Of a DNA stretch of 63,131 nt, positions 37,474 to 47,099 are shown piece after piece. The number at the start of each line of letters is the position of its first letter. Position 1 is the first letter of the stretch. The position numbers were made by a program, and so were the translations under genes. Source of the stretch: an uncultured Desulfuromonadales bacterium (GTDB lineage Bacteria > Desulfobacterota > Desulfuromonadia > Desulfuromonadales > Geopsychrobacteraceae). Where the stretch lies: assembly GCA_945787335.1 (NCBI GenBank), contig CALZHR010000021.1:1-63131 (forward strand). Reading direction: 5' to 3'. Under the pieces are notes generated by a model. The model was not told the origin of the DNA, made no database searches, and saw only the letters and a list, made by a program, of their open reading frames with translations.

Positions 37474-37977
37474 TTAAACCGCCTTGATCTGATAAAGGGT
37501 CAGGGCGAAGGGGCCGGCCTGGTGCTGGGAGATCAGCAGGCCGAAGCTGCAGATCTGCGAGCGGTCGAGGGGGCCGGCTTCCGGTCTCGGCCAGCCATGG
37601 TGATAGGGGCGGAAGTCGCTGAGCGGCAGCGGCAGCTCGATGGCGCGGTCTTTGGCGGTAGTGAAGGCCAGTTGATAGACGACCCCGTCGATATTCATGG
37701 TGCTGCGCAGGTTCAGCTTATAGCTTTTGCCATCCCCCTGCAGCCGCAGCAGCAGGGTTTCTTTGTCGGCCAGGTTGTAGGCTCCGGTTGCCGAGCGGAG
37801 CGAGGCGAAACCACCATTGTTCTCCAGCGAGACATGGCCGGAAAAGCCCATCCCTCCTGACTCAAGCAGCTCGGCCTGGCTGTTTGAGCGTCCCCCCATG
37901 ACCACATCGTTGAGCGGTTGCCAGATAGGTGCCGGCTGGGTGCCGGTGAAGTCGAAAAGGATCTGCGGATTGCCCAT
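37474..37977 (-). CDS. CIA30 family protein
   Basis: A 167-residue protein with the CIA30 fold (LFDFTGTQPAPIWQPLNDVVMGGRSNS near the N-terminus, FSGHVSLENNGGFAS, later YHHGWPRPEAGPLD). Eukaryotic relatives assist complex I assembly; the role in bacteria is not known. No signal peptide. GGAGATAATTC lies just upstream of the ATG. Confidence 0.82.
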   Translation of the reverse strand: MGNPQILFDFTGTQPAPIWQPLNDVVMGGRSNSQAELLESGGMGFSGHVSLENNGGFASLRSATGAYNLADKETLLLRLQGDGKSYKLNLRSTMNIDGVVYQLAFTTAKDRAIELPLPLSDFRPYHHGWPRPEAGPLDRSQICSFGLLISQHQAGPFALTLYQIKAV

Positions 37978-38035
37978 GAATTATCTCCTTTTTGGTTATA
38001 ATTCGTGGGCTATATTAACAGGTCGTGAGTGGAAA

Positions 38036-38059
38036 GGACAGGCTTGTTTTTGCCTGTCC
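38036..38059. terminator. Perfect hairpin between the fbp operon and the CIA30 gene
   Basis: GGACAGGC (38036-38043) pairs fully with GCCTGTCC (38052-38059). It lies 19 bases past the fbpC stop on the minus strand. The following minus-strand bases are TTTCC rather than a long T run, so it may be an inefficient terminator or a 3' stabiliser. Confidence 0.55.
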
Positions 38060-38077
38060 AATTGGCAGCACTTCGAA

Positions 38078-39127
38078 TCAGGCGTCGGCGGGGAACAGTA
38101 CCAGATGACGGACATCCGGCTGGATGCCGATCTTCTCGCCCGGCTGGTGGTCGCAGTGGCTGGGGACCAGGGCCTGCACCAGGTCGCCGTTGGCCAGCCG
38201 CAGAGCATAGAGGATGCTGGCGCCGCGGAAGCTGCGGCGCACCACTACCGCCTTGACCGGGCTGGCGTCGTCATGCACCACATCCTCCGGGCGCACCAGC
38301 AGCTGGACCGGGCTGCCGACCTCCAGCGGCCGCTTGATGATCCCTTCCAGCAGGCCGAGGCCGGTTTCCAGCTGCCCGGCATTCTTGACCACCCCGTTGA
38401 TCAGCGCCCCCTCGCCGACGAACTCGGCGATCCGTGGACTGACCGGCTGATGATAGAGGTTGTGGGCGCTGTCCCACTGCAGGATCTCGCCGCTGTGCAT
38501 CACGCCGATCCGGTCGGCGACGGCGAAGGCCTCGTTCTGGTTGTGGGTGACGAACAGGGCGGTGGTGCCAAACTCTTTGAGGATGTCGCGCACCTCCATC
38601 GACAACCGTTCACGCAGGGTGACATCGAGGTTGGAGAAGGGCTCATCCATCAACAGCAGCTGTGGCTCTGGGGCCAACGCCCGGGCCAGGGCAACCCGTT
38701 GCTGCTGGCCGCCGGAGATCTCGTGCGGGTACTTATTCAGCTCGGTTTGCAGGCCGACCAGCTCCAGGGCCTGGTTGACCCGGCGGATCAGCTCGGTTTT
38801 GTCGAGCTTGCGCAGCCCAAAGGCGACGTTATCAAAGATACTCAGGTGCGGGAACAGCGCATAGTCCTGAAACACCATGCCGATCTGCCGCTTGGCCGGC
38901 GGCAGCGAGAATCCGGCGCGGCTGACGACCGTGCCGTTGAGGCGGATCTCCCCCTGCAGCAAGGGCTCGAAGCCGGCGATGGTGCGTAAGACCGTGGTCT
39001 TGCCGCAACCGCTGGCGCCGAGCAGGCAGCCGATTTCTCCTTTTTTCAGTGATAGTGACAGGTCTTTGACGACCAGCTGCGGACCGTAGGCCTGAGAGAT
39101 CTGTTGCAGTTCAAGTAGCGGTTCCAT
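38078..39127 (-). CDS. fbpC: Ferric iron ABC transporter ATPase FbpC
   Basis: A 349-residue ABC ATPase with Walker A (GASGCGKTT), signature (ISGGQQQRVALARAL), Walker B (LLLMDEPFSNLD) and a C-terminal TOBE-like region (about 285-345). It pairs with FbpB (two bases away) and FbpA to import Fe3+ from the periplasm. Cytoplasmic, last gene of the operon. Confidence 0.9.
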   Translation of the reverse strand: MEPLLELQQISQAYGPQLVVKDLSLSLKKGEIGCLLGASGCGKTTVLRTIAGFEPLLQGEIRLNGTVVSRAGFSLPPAKRQIGMVFQDYALFPHLSIFDNVAFGLRKLDKTELIRRVNQALELVGLQTELNKYPHEISGGQQQRVALARALAPEPQLLLMDEPFSNLDVTLRERLSMEVRDILKEFGTTALFVTHNQNEAFAVADRIGVMHSGEILQWDSAHNLYHQPVSPRIAEFVGEGALINGVVKNAGQLETGLGLLEGIIKRPLEVGSPVQLLVRPEDVVHDDASPVKAVVVRRSFRGASILYALRLANGDLVQALVPSHCDHQPGEKIGIQPDVRHLVLFPADA

Positions 39128-39129
39128 GG

Positions 39130-40794
39130 TCAGTCCTTATCGCTCTGGCGCATCAGCAGAATAATCGGGATCAACCCCGAGAGCAGCAGGGTCAGCGCCG
39201 GCAGGGCGGCCCGTTCCCATTCCCCTTCCGAGGTCAGCTCAAAAATCTTCACCGACAATGTGTCCCAGCCGAACGGGCGGGTCATCAGGGTGATCGGCAT
39301 TTCCTTCATCACATCAACGAAGACCAGGGTCAACGCGGTAAAGATGCCGCCGCGCAGCATCGGCAAATGCACCCTGGCGAGCAGCTTGACGCCGCGCAGG
39401 CCCATCAGCCGCGAGGCTTCGTCGATGCTGCTGGTGACTCGGTGCATGGCGCTGTCGATCGCCTTGAAGCCGGCCGCCATGAAGCGGATCAGGTAGGCGA
39501 GCAGCATGATCGCAATGGTCCCCTGCAGCAGCGGCAACATCTCGCTGCCGAGATGGTCGCGGGCGAAATCGATGATCTGGTTGTCCAGCCAGGCGAGCGG
39601 AATAAAGATTCCGACCGCCAGCACCGTCCCCGGCAGGGCGTAGCCGAGGGTCGAGGTGCGGATCAGCCCTTGCGTCAGCCGGCCCGGATGACGGCGGCCG
39701 GCATAGGAGAGCAGCAGGGCGACCGCGGCGATCAGCACGGCGGAAATCAGCGCCAGCAGGAGCGAGTGGCCGAGCAGCCCCAGGTAGCGGCTGTCGAATT
39801 CCGCGTGGAAGATCTCCAGGCTCCAGCGCAGCAACTGCAGCGCCGGCAGCAGGAAGGCGATCAGCAGAATCAGCCAGCAGTAGCCGCAGGCCAGCCAGCG
39901 TTTGCCGCCCTGCAGTACGATCCGTTCGGCCTGTGGCGCGAGGCGGCTCTGGGCATAGCGCATCCGCTTGCGCAGCCGCTGTTCAACGACGATCAGCACA
40001 AACACCAGCGCCACCAGCAGCGAGGAGAGCTGGGCGGCGGCCGGCAGGGAAAAGAAGCCGAACCAGGCCTTGTAGATAGCGGTGGTGAAGGTGTCGTAGT
40101 TGAAAATCGAGACCGCCCCGAAATCGGCCAGCGCCTCCATCAGCACCAGGGTGGCGCCGCCGGCGATCCAGGGGCGGGCCATCGGCAGCACCACGCGGAA
40201 GAACCCCTCGAGCGGCGAGCAGCCGAGGCTCTCCGCCGCCTCCAGCGCCCGTTTGCCCTGGGTGCGGAAGGCGTTGCGCGCCAGCAGGTAGACATACGGG
40301 TAGAGGGCCAGCGACATCACCAGCACCACGCCACCGGCGCTGCGCATCTCGGGCATCCAGATGCCGCGGCCGAACCAGCTCCGCAGTTGGGTCTGCACCG
40401 GCCCGGTGTAGTCGAACAGGCCGAGAAAGACGAATGTCAGCACGTAGGTCGGCATCGCCAGCGGCAGCAGCAGCGCCCAGGAGAGGTGCCGGCGGCCGGG
40501 GAACTCGCAGGCGCCGGTCAGCCAGGCGAGGCTGACACCGAGCAGCAGGGTGCCGCCGGTGACGCCGACGACCAGCGTGGCGGTATTGATCAGCAGCCTG
40601 GCCAGCAGCGTCTCCTGCAGGTGCTGCCAGATCTCCCAGGCGGGGTCGAGCCAGGCCAGCGCCAGCACCGTGATCGGCGTCAGCACCAGCAGCGCGATTA
40701 CGCCGGTCAGCCACTGCCAGCCGCTCGGCCGGGTAAAAAAACGGCTGGAGCCTCGCCGGGAGGCTCCAGCACGATCTGCAGGGAGGGGGGTCAT
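39130..40794 (-). CDS. fbpB: Ferric iron ABC transporter permease FbpB
   Basis: A 554-residue inner-membrane protein of about 12 helices, a fused double permease with two binding-protein-dependent motifs (AAESLGCSPLEGFFRVVLPMA and a second EASRLMGLRGVKLLARVHLP). This is the usual FbpB/SfuB architecture. The 5' end of the coding region contains a very stable hairpin (40744-40770). Confidence 0.9.
   Translation of the reverse strand: MTPLPADRAGASRRGSSRFFTRPSGWQWLTGVIALLVLTPITVLALAWLDPAWEIWQHLQETLLARLLINTATLVVGVTGGTLLLGVSLAWLTGACEFPGRRHLSWALLLPLAMPTYVLTFVFLGLFDYTGPVQTQLRSWFGRGIWMPEMRSAGGVVLVMSLALYPYVYLLARNAFRTQGKRALEAAESLGCSPLEGFFRVVLPMARPWIAGGATLVLMEALADFGAVSIFNYDTFTTAIYKAWFGFFSLPAAAQLSSLLVALVFVLIVVEQRLRKRMRYAQSRLAPQAERIVLQGGKRWLACGYCWLILLIAFLLPALQLLRWSLEIFHAEFDSRYLGLLGHSLLLALISAVLIAAVALLLSYAGRRHPGRLTQGLIRTSTLGYALPGTVLAVGIFIPLAWLDNQIIDFARDHLGSEMLPLLQGTIAIMLLAYLIRFMAAGFKAIDSAMHRVTSSIDEASRLMGLRGVKLLARVHLPMLRGGIFTALTLVFVDVMKEMPITLMTRPFGWDTLSVKIFELTSEGEWERAALPALTLLLSGLIPIILLMRQSDKD
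40744..40770 (-). promoter_or_regulatory. Stable hairpin at the start of fbpB
   Basis: A perfect 10-base stem, GCTGGAGCCT with AGGCTCCAGC, closes a 7-base loop inside codons 9-17 of fbpB. It lies 46 bases downstream of the fbpA stop and could protect the fbpA message or slow entry of ribosomes into fbpB, giving more binding protein than permease. Confidence 0.45.
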
Positions 40795-40815
40795 CGTAAT
40801 TAAACTGCAGATCAG

Positions 40816-41823
40816 TTAACGGTAGTCGCTGCGGTCCATCAACTTGATGGCCGCTTTCTGCAGCATTCCGGCGCTGGCCAGGTTCTGTCCGCTGGCTTTG
40901 AAATCACCCCAGGCTTTGACGTACTCGTGTGCCTCGACCCGCGGGTTGACCGGGTACTCCATGTTGCCGTCGGCAAACAGGTTCTGCGCCTCTTCCGAGG
41001 AGAGCCATTCGAGCAGTTTCACCGCTGCATCCGGGTTCTTGGCGTGTTTGGTGACCCCGGCGCCGGAGACGTTGACATGCACGCCGGTGCTGCCCTGATT
41101 CGGCCAGTACAGCGCCAGTTTGAGGTTCGGGTCTTTTTTCAGCATGCGGCCGAAGTAGTAGGTGTTGACGATGGCGACATCCCCCTGGCCGGCGAGGATC
41201 GCCTCCATGGTCTTGGTGTCGTTGGAGAAGGGGGCCGCGGCCAGGTTGCCGACCCAGGCGCGAACGATCTGCTCCGCCTTCTCCTTGCCGTGCTCGGCGA
41301 TCAGCATCGCCACCAGCGACTGGTTGTAGACCTTCTTCGAAGTGCGCAGCAGCAGGCGATTTTCCCACTGCGGCTCGCCCAGGGCTTCGTAACTGCTCAG
41401 CTCCTCCGGTGTGACCCGCTCGGTGCTGTAGACGATGGTCCGGGCGCGCAGCGAAAGGCCGAACCAGCGGTTGTTAGGGTCTTTCAGGTGGTCCGGCACA
41501 TTCGCCCCAAGGGCTGGCGAATCGACAGCACGCAGGACACCCTCTTCAGCAGCATGCCAGAGGTTGCCGGCGTCGACGGTGATCAGCAGGTCGGCGCGGG
41601 TGTTCTTCCCTTCCGACTTCAGTCGCTGCAGCAGCGGACCGGCCTTGTCGGTGACGTAGGTGATTTTGGTGCCGGTCTTTTCTGTGTAGGCATCGAACAG
41701 TGGCTTGATCAGCTGTTCGTTACGGGCCGAATAGACGACCAGTTCATCGGCGAAGGCCAGACCGGCAGAGGTCAGTAAAAGGGTCATGACGAGCAACAAA
41801 GCGAAAAGGCGAATCTGGTTCAT
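40816..41823 (-). CDS. fbpA: Ferric iron-binding periplasmic protein FbpA
   Basis: A 335-residue transferrin-like binding protein with signal peptide (MNQIRLFALLLVMTLLLTSA, cleavage after AFA). Mature start DELVVYSARNEQLI is typical, and the paired tyrosines of NTYYFGRM are the iron ligands. First gene of fbpABC. The internal ATG is chosen over an in-frame start 21 codons earlier because it carries the signal peptide and GGAG. Confidence 0.9.
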   Translation of the reverse strand: MNQIRLFALLLVMTLLLTSAGLAFADELVVYSARNEQLIKPLFDAYTEKTGTKITYVTDKAGPLLQRLKSEGKNTRADLLITVDAGNLWHAAEEGVLRAVDSPALGANVPDHLKDPNNRWFGLSLRARTIVYSTERVTPEELSSYEALGEPQWENRLLLRTSKKVYNQSLVAMLIAEHGKEKAEQIVRAWVGNLAAAPFSNDTKTMEAILAGQGDVAIVNTYYFGRMLKKDPNLKLALYWPNQGSTGVHVNVSGAGVTKHAKNPDAAVKLLEWLSSEEAQNLFADGNMEYPVNPRVEAHEYVKAWGDFKASGQNLASAGMLQKAAIKLMDRSDYR

Positions 41824-41840
41824 TGGTTCATACTCCATGC

Positions 41841-41867
41841 GAAAATGATTTTGAAAACGGATTTCAA
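41841..41867. promoter_or_regulatory. Candidate Fur-type operator upstream of fbpA
   Basis: GAAAATGATTTTGAAAAC and the overlapping inverted repeat TTGAAA-5-TTTCAA (41851-41867) lie 18 to 44 bases upstream of the fbpA start. The match to the classical Fur box is partial (about 11 of 19), so this is tentative. Confidence 0.4.
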
Positions 41868-41971
41868 GATAGAGGGATTGATTCATGGAGTCAAGAAGAA
41901 AAACAGAACGACTGGGGCAGGACTTGGATTTGTCGCAGCTTAGTAGGGGTTGAAACGAATTATTATTTTAG

Positions 41972-41999
41972 TTGACATATATTTAGTAGTCATTAATAT
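41972..41999 (+). promoter_or_regulatory. Candidate sigma70 promoter of the haem-domain gene
   Basis: A perfect TTGACA (41972-41977), a 16-base AT-rich spacer and TAATAT (41994-41999) precede the gene at 42109, leaving a leader of about 100 bases. Confidence 0.5.
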
Positions 42000-42108
42000 A
42001 TGAAAAAGTAATAATGTAAAAATGCTAACTTTACGGGCGGTCAGTGGAATTTAAACCGATTTCGCAATGACCTCGAACACGATAACTAATGTAACAAGGA
42101 GAAAAGAA

Positions 42109-43032
42109 ATGAAAAAAAGTTTGCTGGTATTGGTCTGTTGCACGTTTTTGTCCAGCGCGGCCTGGGCTGAAACCCTTGAGGTGGCCAAGACGACCGCGGT
42201 TCCTGAAGTTGACGGGGTCGAAGAAGCCGCCTGGGCGACTGCGCCGGAGCTGACCGTAAGCGTTTCCCAGGTGCCGCCGAAGATCATCGCCACCAACAAG
42301 GCAAAGCAGACCGGTAAGTACGCCAAAAACTGGAGTAAAGAGAAGCCGAACGCCACCAACGAAGTCAAGCTGAAGGCGCTCTACACCGACGATATGATCT
42401 TTATCCGCGCCAAATGGGCGGACAGCAGCCAGGACGATCAGCACAAGCCGTTCAAGTGGGAAGGATCCAAGGAAGATGGCGAGTACCTGGCCGGCAAGGA
42501 ACGGGAAGACCGCCTCGCCATGCAGTTCCCGATCAGCGGCGACTTCAATTCCAACATGCTGGCCGAGCTGAACTCGGTTGTGGATATGTGGCAATGGAAA
42601 GCGGCCCGCACCAACGCTGCCGGAGTCATCCATGACAAGCACCATGTCCGTTCTAACGCACCTTTGACCGGTAAATTTTCCACCCATTACAGCGCCGACG
42701 GCAAAGAGGTTTATGTCGCCCGCAAGAGCGATGGTGGAAAATCGCCATATAAGTCGAACAAGATTGACCCCTTTGAGTACCAGGGTGACACGGTTGTTCA
42801 ATATACCCCTTATGTCCCCGACGTGGCTGACGCCGCTGACGTCAAGGCGAAGGGCGCCTGGAAGGACGGCTTCTGGACGGTCGAGATCGCCCGCAAGCTG
42901 GATACCGGAAATCATGAGTCGGACACCGTCTTCGATCCGGCCAAGAAAACCCAGACGGCGATCGCCGTGTTCGACAGTGCAGGTGACCATTTCCATGCCG
43001 TGTCGAACGAAATCGACGTGGTCTTCAAGTAG
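42109..43032 (+). CDS. Exported ethylbenzene dehydrogenase-related haem-domain protein
   Basis: A 307-residue periplasmic protein with signal peptide (MKKSLLVLVCCTFLSSAAWA). The mature part fits the EB_dh/cytochrome c-552-like domain family (VPEVDGVEEAAWATAPEL, MIFIRAKWADSSQDD, VEIARKLDTGNHESD), related to the haem b-binding gamma subunit of DMSO-reductase-type enzymes. No CXXCH, so any haem is non-covalent. AAGGAG lies nine bases upstream of the ATG. No oxidoreductase subunits adjoin; instead a chemoreceptor gene follows 65 bases later, so it may sense rather than catalyse. Confidence 0.8.
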   Translation: MKKSLLVLVCCTFLSSAAWAETLEVAKTTAVPEVDGVEEAAWATAPELTVSVSQVPPKIIATNKAKQTGKYAKNWSKEKPNATNEVKLKALYTDDMIFIRAKWADSSQDDQHKPFKWEGSKEDGEYLAGKEREDRLAMQFPISGDFNSNMLAELNSVVDMWQWKAARTNAAGVIHDKHHVRSNAPLTGKFSTHYSADGKEVYVARKSDGGKSPYKSNKIDPFEYQGDTVVQYTPYVPDVADAADVKAKGAWKDGFWTVEIARKLDTGNHESDTVFDPAKKTQTAIAVFDSAGDHFHAVSNEIDVVFK

Positions 43033-43097
43033 GATTGAACCAATCGGTCGGGGAGGATTGACCTCCCCGGCCTGAGTCCTTTTCGACAGGGTCGCAG

Positions 43098-45278
43098 ATG
43101 AAGCTCAACTCAATCGCTTTCCGCATTAACGGTGGCTTCCTGGCGCTGATCATTCTCCTTCTGGTGCTGGGCGGCCTGTCGTTGTATGCCGTCAGTTCCA
43201 TGACCGACAGCATGGTTGAGTTGAACGCCGGGATGAACGCGGTGCGCAGCGACCTGCAAAGCGCCACTGAGCAGATGAGCGGCCTTGAGGACAGCGTCGC
43301 CATTCTGCAACAGAGCGAGGCGGAATTCGCCAAGCTGCGCGACATGCAGCACGACTTGCAGGAAAGCCGCCAGGCGACGGTGAATATCGGCACCGGCCTC
43401 GGCGAGATCGAAACCAGCTTTGCCGCGCAAAGTAACGCGCTCACTGGAGTCGGCACCAATGTGGCGACGATCAGCGCCGGCCTGCGCTCGGTCTCCGGAG
43501 AATCCCAGCAGTTGATCCAGAATACCGAGGCGATCAACGCTCTGGTGCTGCAGACCTATATCGGATTTTTCAACTACCTCAACGAATATGTCGCCGATGT
43601 CGACACACCGCTGGCCCAGATCGACGAGATCAAGCAGCGGCTGGCGACCGTCAGCGAGGTGCTGGGAGAGCAGGTTGCGGAAGATGCGGCCCTGGTCAAG
43701 CGGATCAGTAAAGCGCTGCGGCGCTACGGCCGCTACATGCGCGACCTGGGGGAAACCACCAGCACCACCCAGATTACCGAGTTGAAGGAGCCGCTGATCG
43801 AATGGGGGGGGAAGATCATGACCGATGCCCAGTTGCTGCGGGAACGGGCCTGGGCGCTCGCCGGTGAGCAGACCCAGAAAGCCCTGGCCGCTGCTGGGGA
43901 GGCTGAAGCGGACGTTCATCAGGCGGTGGCTGCCAGCGCCGCAGCCGGCGAGGTGTTGACCCGTTCGGTGACTCTGGCGCGTGACGCCAGCGGGCAGATC
44001 GGCGAATTGACGTCCGGTCTGACGACGGCGATCCAGGGGGTCGATAAGAGCCTCTCCGAAGTTCCCAAGGCGATTGCCGGGGCAACCGAATCGCTTGGCG
44101 GGGTGCGCAATTCGATGCAGGTGGTCAACGCGGCGATGAGCCAGGCGGAAGACTCGGTCAGCGCCAGCAATCGGCTGAAAATGGTGATGCTCTCGGTCTG
44201 CGGCCTGGCCGTTCTGATCGGTATCGGTATTACTGTTCTGGTTCAGCGCGGGCTGGTCGTTCCCCTGGTCCGTTTCACCAATGGGCTGCACCGGGCGGCC
44301 AATAACGACCTGACCGTGCAGATCAGTTCCAAGGGCACCAGCGGCGAGCTGCGCGAACTGATCGAGGGGATGAACAGCCTGATACAGACCTTCGGCGGCA
44401 GCGTCGGGGGAATGAATCAACTGGCCGACCAGGTCTTTGCCAGTGCCCAGCGGCTGGATGACATCGCCCAGGACCTGGCGAGCATGGTCGAGGCGCAGCG
44501 CAATCATGCCACCGGCATCGCGACGGCTACCAACGAGTTGACCGCGACCACCCACACGATTGCCGTCAACTCGGAGCACTCGAAGGAGCAGGCCGATAAG
44601 GCCGCCCTGCTGGTGACCGCCGGCAGCCAGGTGGTGGCGGAGCTGCATAGCCTCTCAGAGGAGATCTCCGTATCCCTGGATGATGCGACCAATGAGATTC
44701 GTCTGCTGGCCGACGATTCAAAGAAGGTTGATGCGGTGATGAATATCATCAAGGAGATCGCCGATCAGACCAACCTGCTGGCGATCAACGCGGCCGTCGA
44801 GGCGGCGCGGGCCGGGCAGCATGGGCGAGGCTTTGCCGTGGTGGCCGATGAGGTTCGCAACCTGGCAACGAAAACCGCGCAATCAACCGACCGGGTCGCC
44901 GATCTGATCAGAAATCTGCAACGGCGCATTGAACCAACGGTCCTTGAAGTCCAGGGCTGCAGCGAGAAATCGAATCTTGAGCGGGAAAAAAGCGGGCAGG
45001 TGACATCCCAGCTCTCCGAAATCAGTCTGGCGATGAGCTCGTTGATGCAGCAGGCGGCCGAAATTGCCACCGGAACCCGAGAGCAGGATAAGGCCTTCCC
45101 GGAAATCGCCGCGCGCATCGAGGACATCCATCAGATCTCCTCCCTGACCAGCGAACAGATGCACGACATCGGCGATCAGGTGGCCGGGCTGGTAGGGCTG
45201 GCTGAGGATCTGCGGCAGAAAATCGCTGTCTTCAAACTGGCCCCAGCTCAGATCACGAAGACCTCGAACCGCGCGTAA
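43098..45278 (+). CDS. Methyl-accepting chemotaxis protein
   Basis: A 726-residue transducer: N-terminal helix (about 9-35), large helical periplasmic domain (35-365), second helix (about 367-388), HAMP (390-445) and a signalling domain with the invariant hairpin [20 protein letters not shown] followed by [15 protein letters not shown]. No C-terminal NWETF-type methyltransferase tether. It may read the state of the haem-domain protein encoded just upstream; this is inference from gene order. Confidence 0.9.
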   Translation: MKLNSIAFRINGGFLALIILLLVLGGLSLYAVSSMTDSMVELNAGMNAVRSDLQSATEQMSGLEDSVAILQQSEAEFAKLRDMQHDLQESRQATVNIGTGLGEIETSFAAQSNALTGVGTNVATISAGLRSVSGESQQLIQNTEAINALVLQTYIGFFNYLNEYVADVDTPLAQIDEIKQRLATVSEVLGEQVAEDAALVKRISKALRRYGRYMRDLGETTSTTQITELKEPLIEWGGKIMTDAQLLRERAWALAGEQTQKALAAAGEAEADVHQAVAASAAAGEVLTRSVTLARDASGQIGELTSGLTTAIQGVDKSLSEVPKAIAGATESLGGVRNSMQVVNAAMSQAEDSVSASNRLKMVMLSVCGLAVLIGIGITVLVQRGLVVPLVRFTNGLHRAANNDLTVQISSKGTSGELRELIEGMNSLIQTFGGSVGGMNQLADQVFASAQRLDDIAQDLASMVEAQRNHATGIATATNELTATTHTIAVNSEHSKEQADKAALLVTAGSQVVAELHSLSEEISVSLDDATNEIRLLADDSKKVDAVMNIIKEIADQTNLLAINAAVEAARAGQHGRGFAVVADEVRNLATKTAQSTDRVADLIRNLQRRIEPTVLEVQGCSEKSNLEREKSGQVTSQLSEISLAMSSLMQQAAEIATGTREQDKAFPEIAARIEDIHQISSLTSEQMHDIGDQVAGLVGLAEDLRQKIAVFKLAPAQITKTSNRA

Positions 45279-45431
45279 CAGCAGCAACAGACCCTGTCCT
45301 AATCTCCTCGCGCGTGATTTCTGCGCGGTCTTAGCAACGCAAATTTGTGACCAAGGCCTTTCTGGAGGTATACTGTTAAAGGTATGCTCTAAGAGACTGG
45401 TAATTTCAGGCTCCAGAACGAAAGGTTCGCT

Positions 45432-46121
45432 ATGGAACACTTGGATCAAATCACCACGATTATCGCCCTGAGCATGGGGGTGGCCTGGGCCAGCGGCATC
45501 AACCTGTATGCCACGATCCTGATGCTCGGTCTGCTGGGGACATCGGGGAATCTGGTGTTGCCGCCCGATCTGCAGATTTTGATGAACCCGCTGGTGATAT
45601 TCGCTGCCGGGGCGATGTACCTGGTTGAGTTTGCCGCCGACAAAGTGCCGGGGGTGGACAATTCCTGGGATACCCTGCACACCTTTATCCGCATTCCGAT
45701 CGGCGCGGCGCTGGCGGCCGGGGCGGTCGGCGAGATGGACCCCGCGGTCTCGCTGGCGGCGGCGATCGTCGGCGGCGGTCTGGCGGCCGGCGTGCATGCC
45801 ACCAAGGCCGGCTCGCGGGTGCTGATCAACACTTCGCCGGAACCCTTCAGCAACTGGATAGTTTCTTTGGCCGAGGACGCCACCGTCATTGCCGGCCTCT
45901 GGGCCGCACTCCACTACCCGGTGCTGTTTTTGGTCTTCCTGGCGATTTTTGTCGTGGCGATGATCTGGATGCTGCCGAAACTCTGGCGTGGCGTCAAGCT
46001 GGTCTTTACCGCCTTGATCAATTTCTTCAGCGGCAGCCGCAAGGGGCCTCCGCCGCCCCCTGATTTCAAACTGCCGCCGAGCTTCCCCGAACTTCCGGGA
46101 GATTCCGGAAAAGTCGGCTGA
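45432..46121 (+). CDS. DUF4126 membrane protein
   Basis: A 229-residue protein with about five hydrophobic helices and the DUF4126 pattern (GVAWASGINLYATILMLGL, then FAADKVPGVDNSWDTLHT). The tail is proline-rich (GPPPPPDFKLPPSFPELPG). Function unknown. A strong terminator follows at once. Confidence 0.82.
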   Translation: MEHLDQITTIIALSMGVAWASGINLYATILMLGLLGTSGNLVLPPDLQILMNPLVIFAAGAMYLVEFAADKVPGVDNSWDTLHTFIRIPIGAALAAGAVGEMDPAVSLAAAIVGGGLAAGVHATKAGSRVLINTSPEPFSNWIVSLAEDATVIAGLWAALHYPVLFLVFLAIFVVAMIWMLPKLWRGVKLVFTALINFFSGSRKGPPPPPDFKLPPSFPELPGDSGKVG

Positions 46122-46132
46122 ATGAAAAGAAA

Positions 46133-46165
46133 AAGGCCGGAGAGCTTGATCGCTTCTCCGGCCTT
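46133..46165 (+). terminator. Intrinsic terminator of the DUF4126 gene
   Basis: AAGGCCGGAGA (46133-46143) pairs perfectly with TCTCCGGCCTT (46155-46165), followed by GGTTATTT. A run of A before the stem suggests it may also serve the convergent small gene. Confidence 0.8.
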
Positions 46166-46187
46166 GGTTATTTAAAATCGAAATCAG

Positions 46188-46409
46188 TCAGCAGCTGCAT
46201 GCCAGTTCCGGCAGTTCCGTCTGCTGGTGTGCGCGTCGATCCTGGCCGCTGAATCCTCCGCGCCTGATGTTGCGCACGGGATCAACGCCGACCACCGCCC
46301 AGTCGTTGTTGCGCCGAAACATCTGGACTTCACCCAGGTGCAGCAAAATGTCCAGAAATTTCTGTGTGATCAGATCCTCTGTACCATCTTTGTAGATCAC
46401 CCGAATCAT
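46188..46409 (-). CDS. Small conserved protein, GSU3473-like
   Basis: A 73-residue basic protein (MIRVIYKDGTEDLITQKFLD, FRRNNDWAVVG) that I recognise as resembling a short family common in Geobacter relatives, where it is of unknown function. The ATG with GGAG 11 bases upstream is preferred over a TTG three codons earlier. Converges on the DUF4126 gene. Confidence 0.65.
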   Translation of the reverse strand: MIRVIYKDGTEDLITQKFLDILLHLGEVQMFRRNNDWAVVGVDPVRNIRRGGFSGQDRRAHQQTELPELACSC

Positions 46410-46694
46410 CGTCCTCAATCTCCTTTCCGAACGGCAACAGATTTAAGAAAAGCATATTTGCGGAAGATTGCAAGCGAGGTGAAGTATACAATAATTATTC
46501 CCCGAAAAGGAACAGAAAGCGCAAGAGTTGTGCGGGTTTTGTGCGCTTTCGTGAAGTAAAAGCGCTTCGAGTTGCTCGGAAATGAGAGATCGTGTTTGGT
46601 GGGGTTACAAGTGTCGCAGAATTTAATGAGCCAGGCTTTTTTCAGTTGCCGTTTGCTCTGCGAGAAATGGCTTTAGCGTTACAGAGACCAGCAT
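46410..46694. other. Non-coding stretch between the small conserved gene and the tRNA terminator
   Basis: About 285 bases, AT-richer than the surroundings. It contains an imperfect hairpin AAAGCGCAAGAGTTGTGCGGG... GTGCGCTTT around 46517-46543 and no convincing open frame or known RNA. Confidence 0.35.
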
Positions 46695-46737
46695 AAAAAA
46701 ACTGGGGCAACCGAATACGTGCTGCCCCAGTTTTTTC
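46695..46737 (-). terminator. Bidirectional terminator after tRNA-Thr
   Basis: ACTGGGGCA (46701-46709) pairs with TGCCCCAGT (46723-46731) and is flanked by A6 and T6 runs, so it can end transcription in both directions. It lies three bases from the 3' end of the tRNA. Confidence 0.85.
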
Positions 46738-46739
46738 AC

Positions 46740-46815
<76 letters not shown>

Positions 46816-46997
46816 GAAGAGGTCTGAATATTTACCTTAATTGTTGGAATGAGTCAATCACAACTCACAGGTCGCCTCAATATTCGTCCACAAAAACTGA
46901 AGACCAACCGGCCCGGCCCGGCAATTGCTGACAAAAGTCGTCAGTAAAAGGCTTGCAGGCTGGTAAAGAGCTGTTATTTTTAACGAAGGAGGTCGTT

Positions 46998-47099
46998 ATG
47001 TCCCTGTCCCGGACTTCTTTCAAGGAGCTGTCCAGAACAGAACAAATCTGTATCTTGGGCAGCCCTTTCTGGTTTGCCCCTGCGAGGTCTCGACGATGA
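46998..47099 (+). CDS. Short leader ORF translationally coupled to the TIR gene
   Basis: A 33-codon frame (MSLSRTSFKELSRTEQICIL...) with a perfect AAGGAGGT ribosome binding site (46986-46993). Its TGA overlaps the TIR ATG as ATGA. The peptide is basic at its end (ARSRR). It is not a known family. The strong initiation site and exact overlap argue that it is translated and sets TIR translation, or makes a small partner peptide. Confidence 0.55.
   Translation: MSLSRTSFKELSRTEQICILGSPFWFAPARSRR

Noticed and set aside
46816-46990. Integration site (attachment core) beside tRNA-Thr
   Set aside because: No direct repeat of the tRNA 3' end was found elsewhere in the window and no integrase gene is present.
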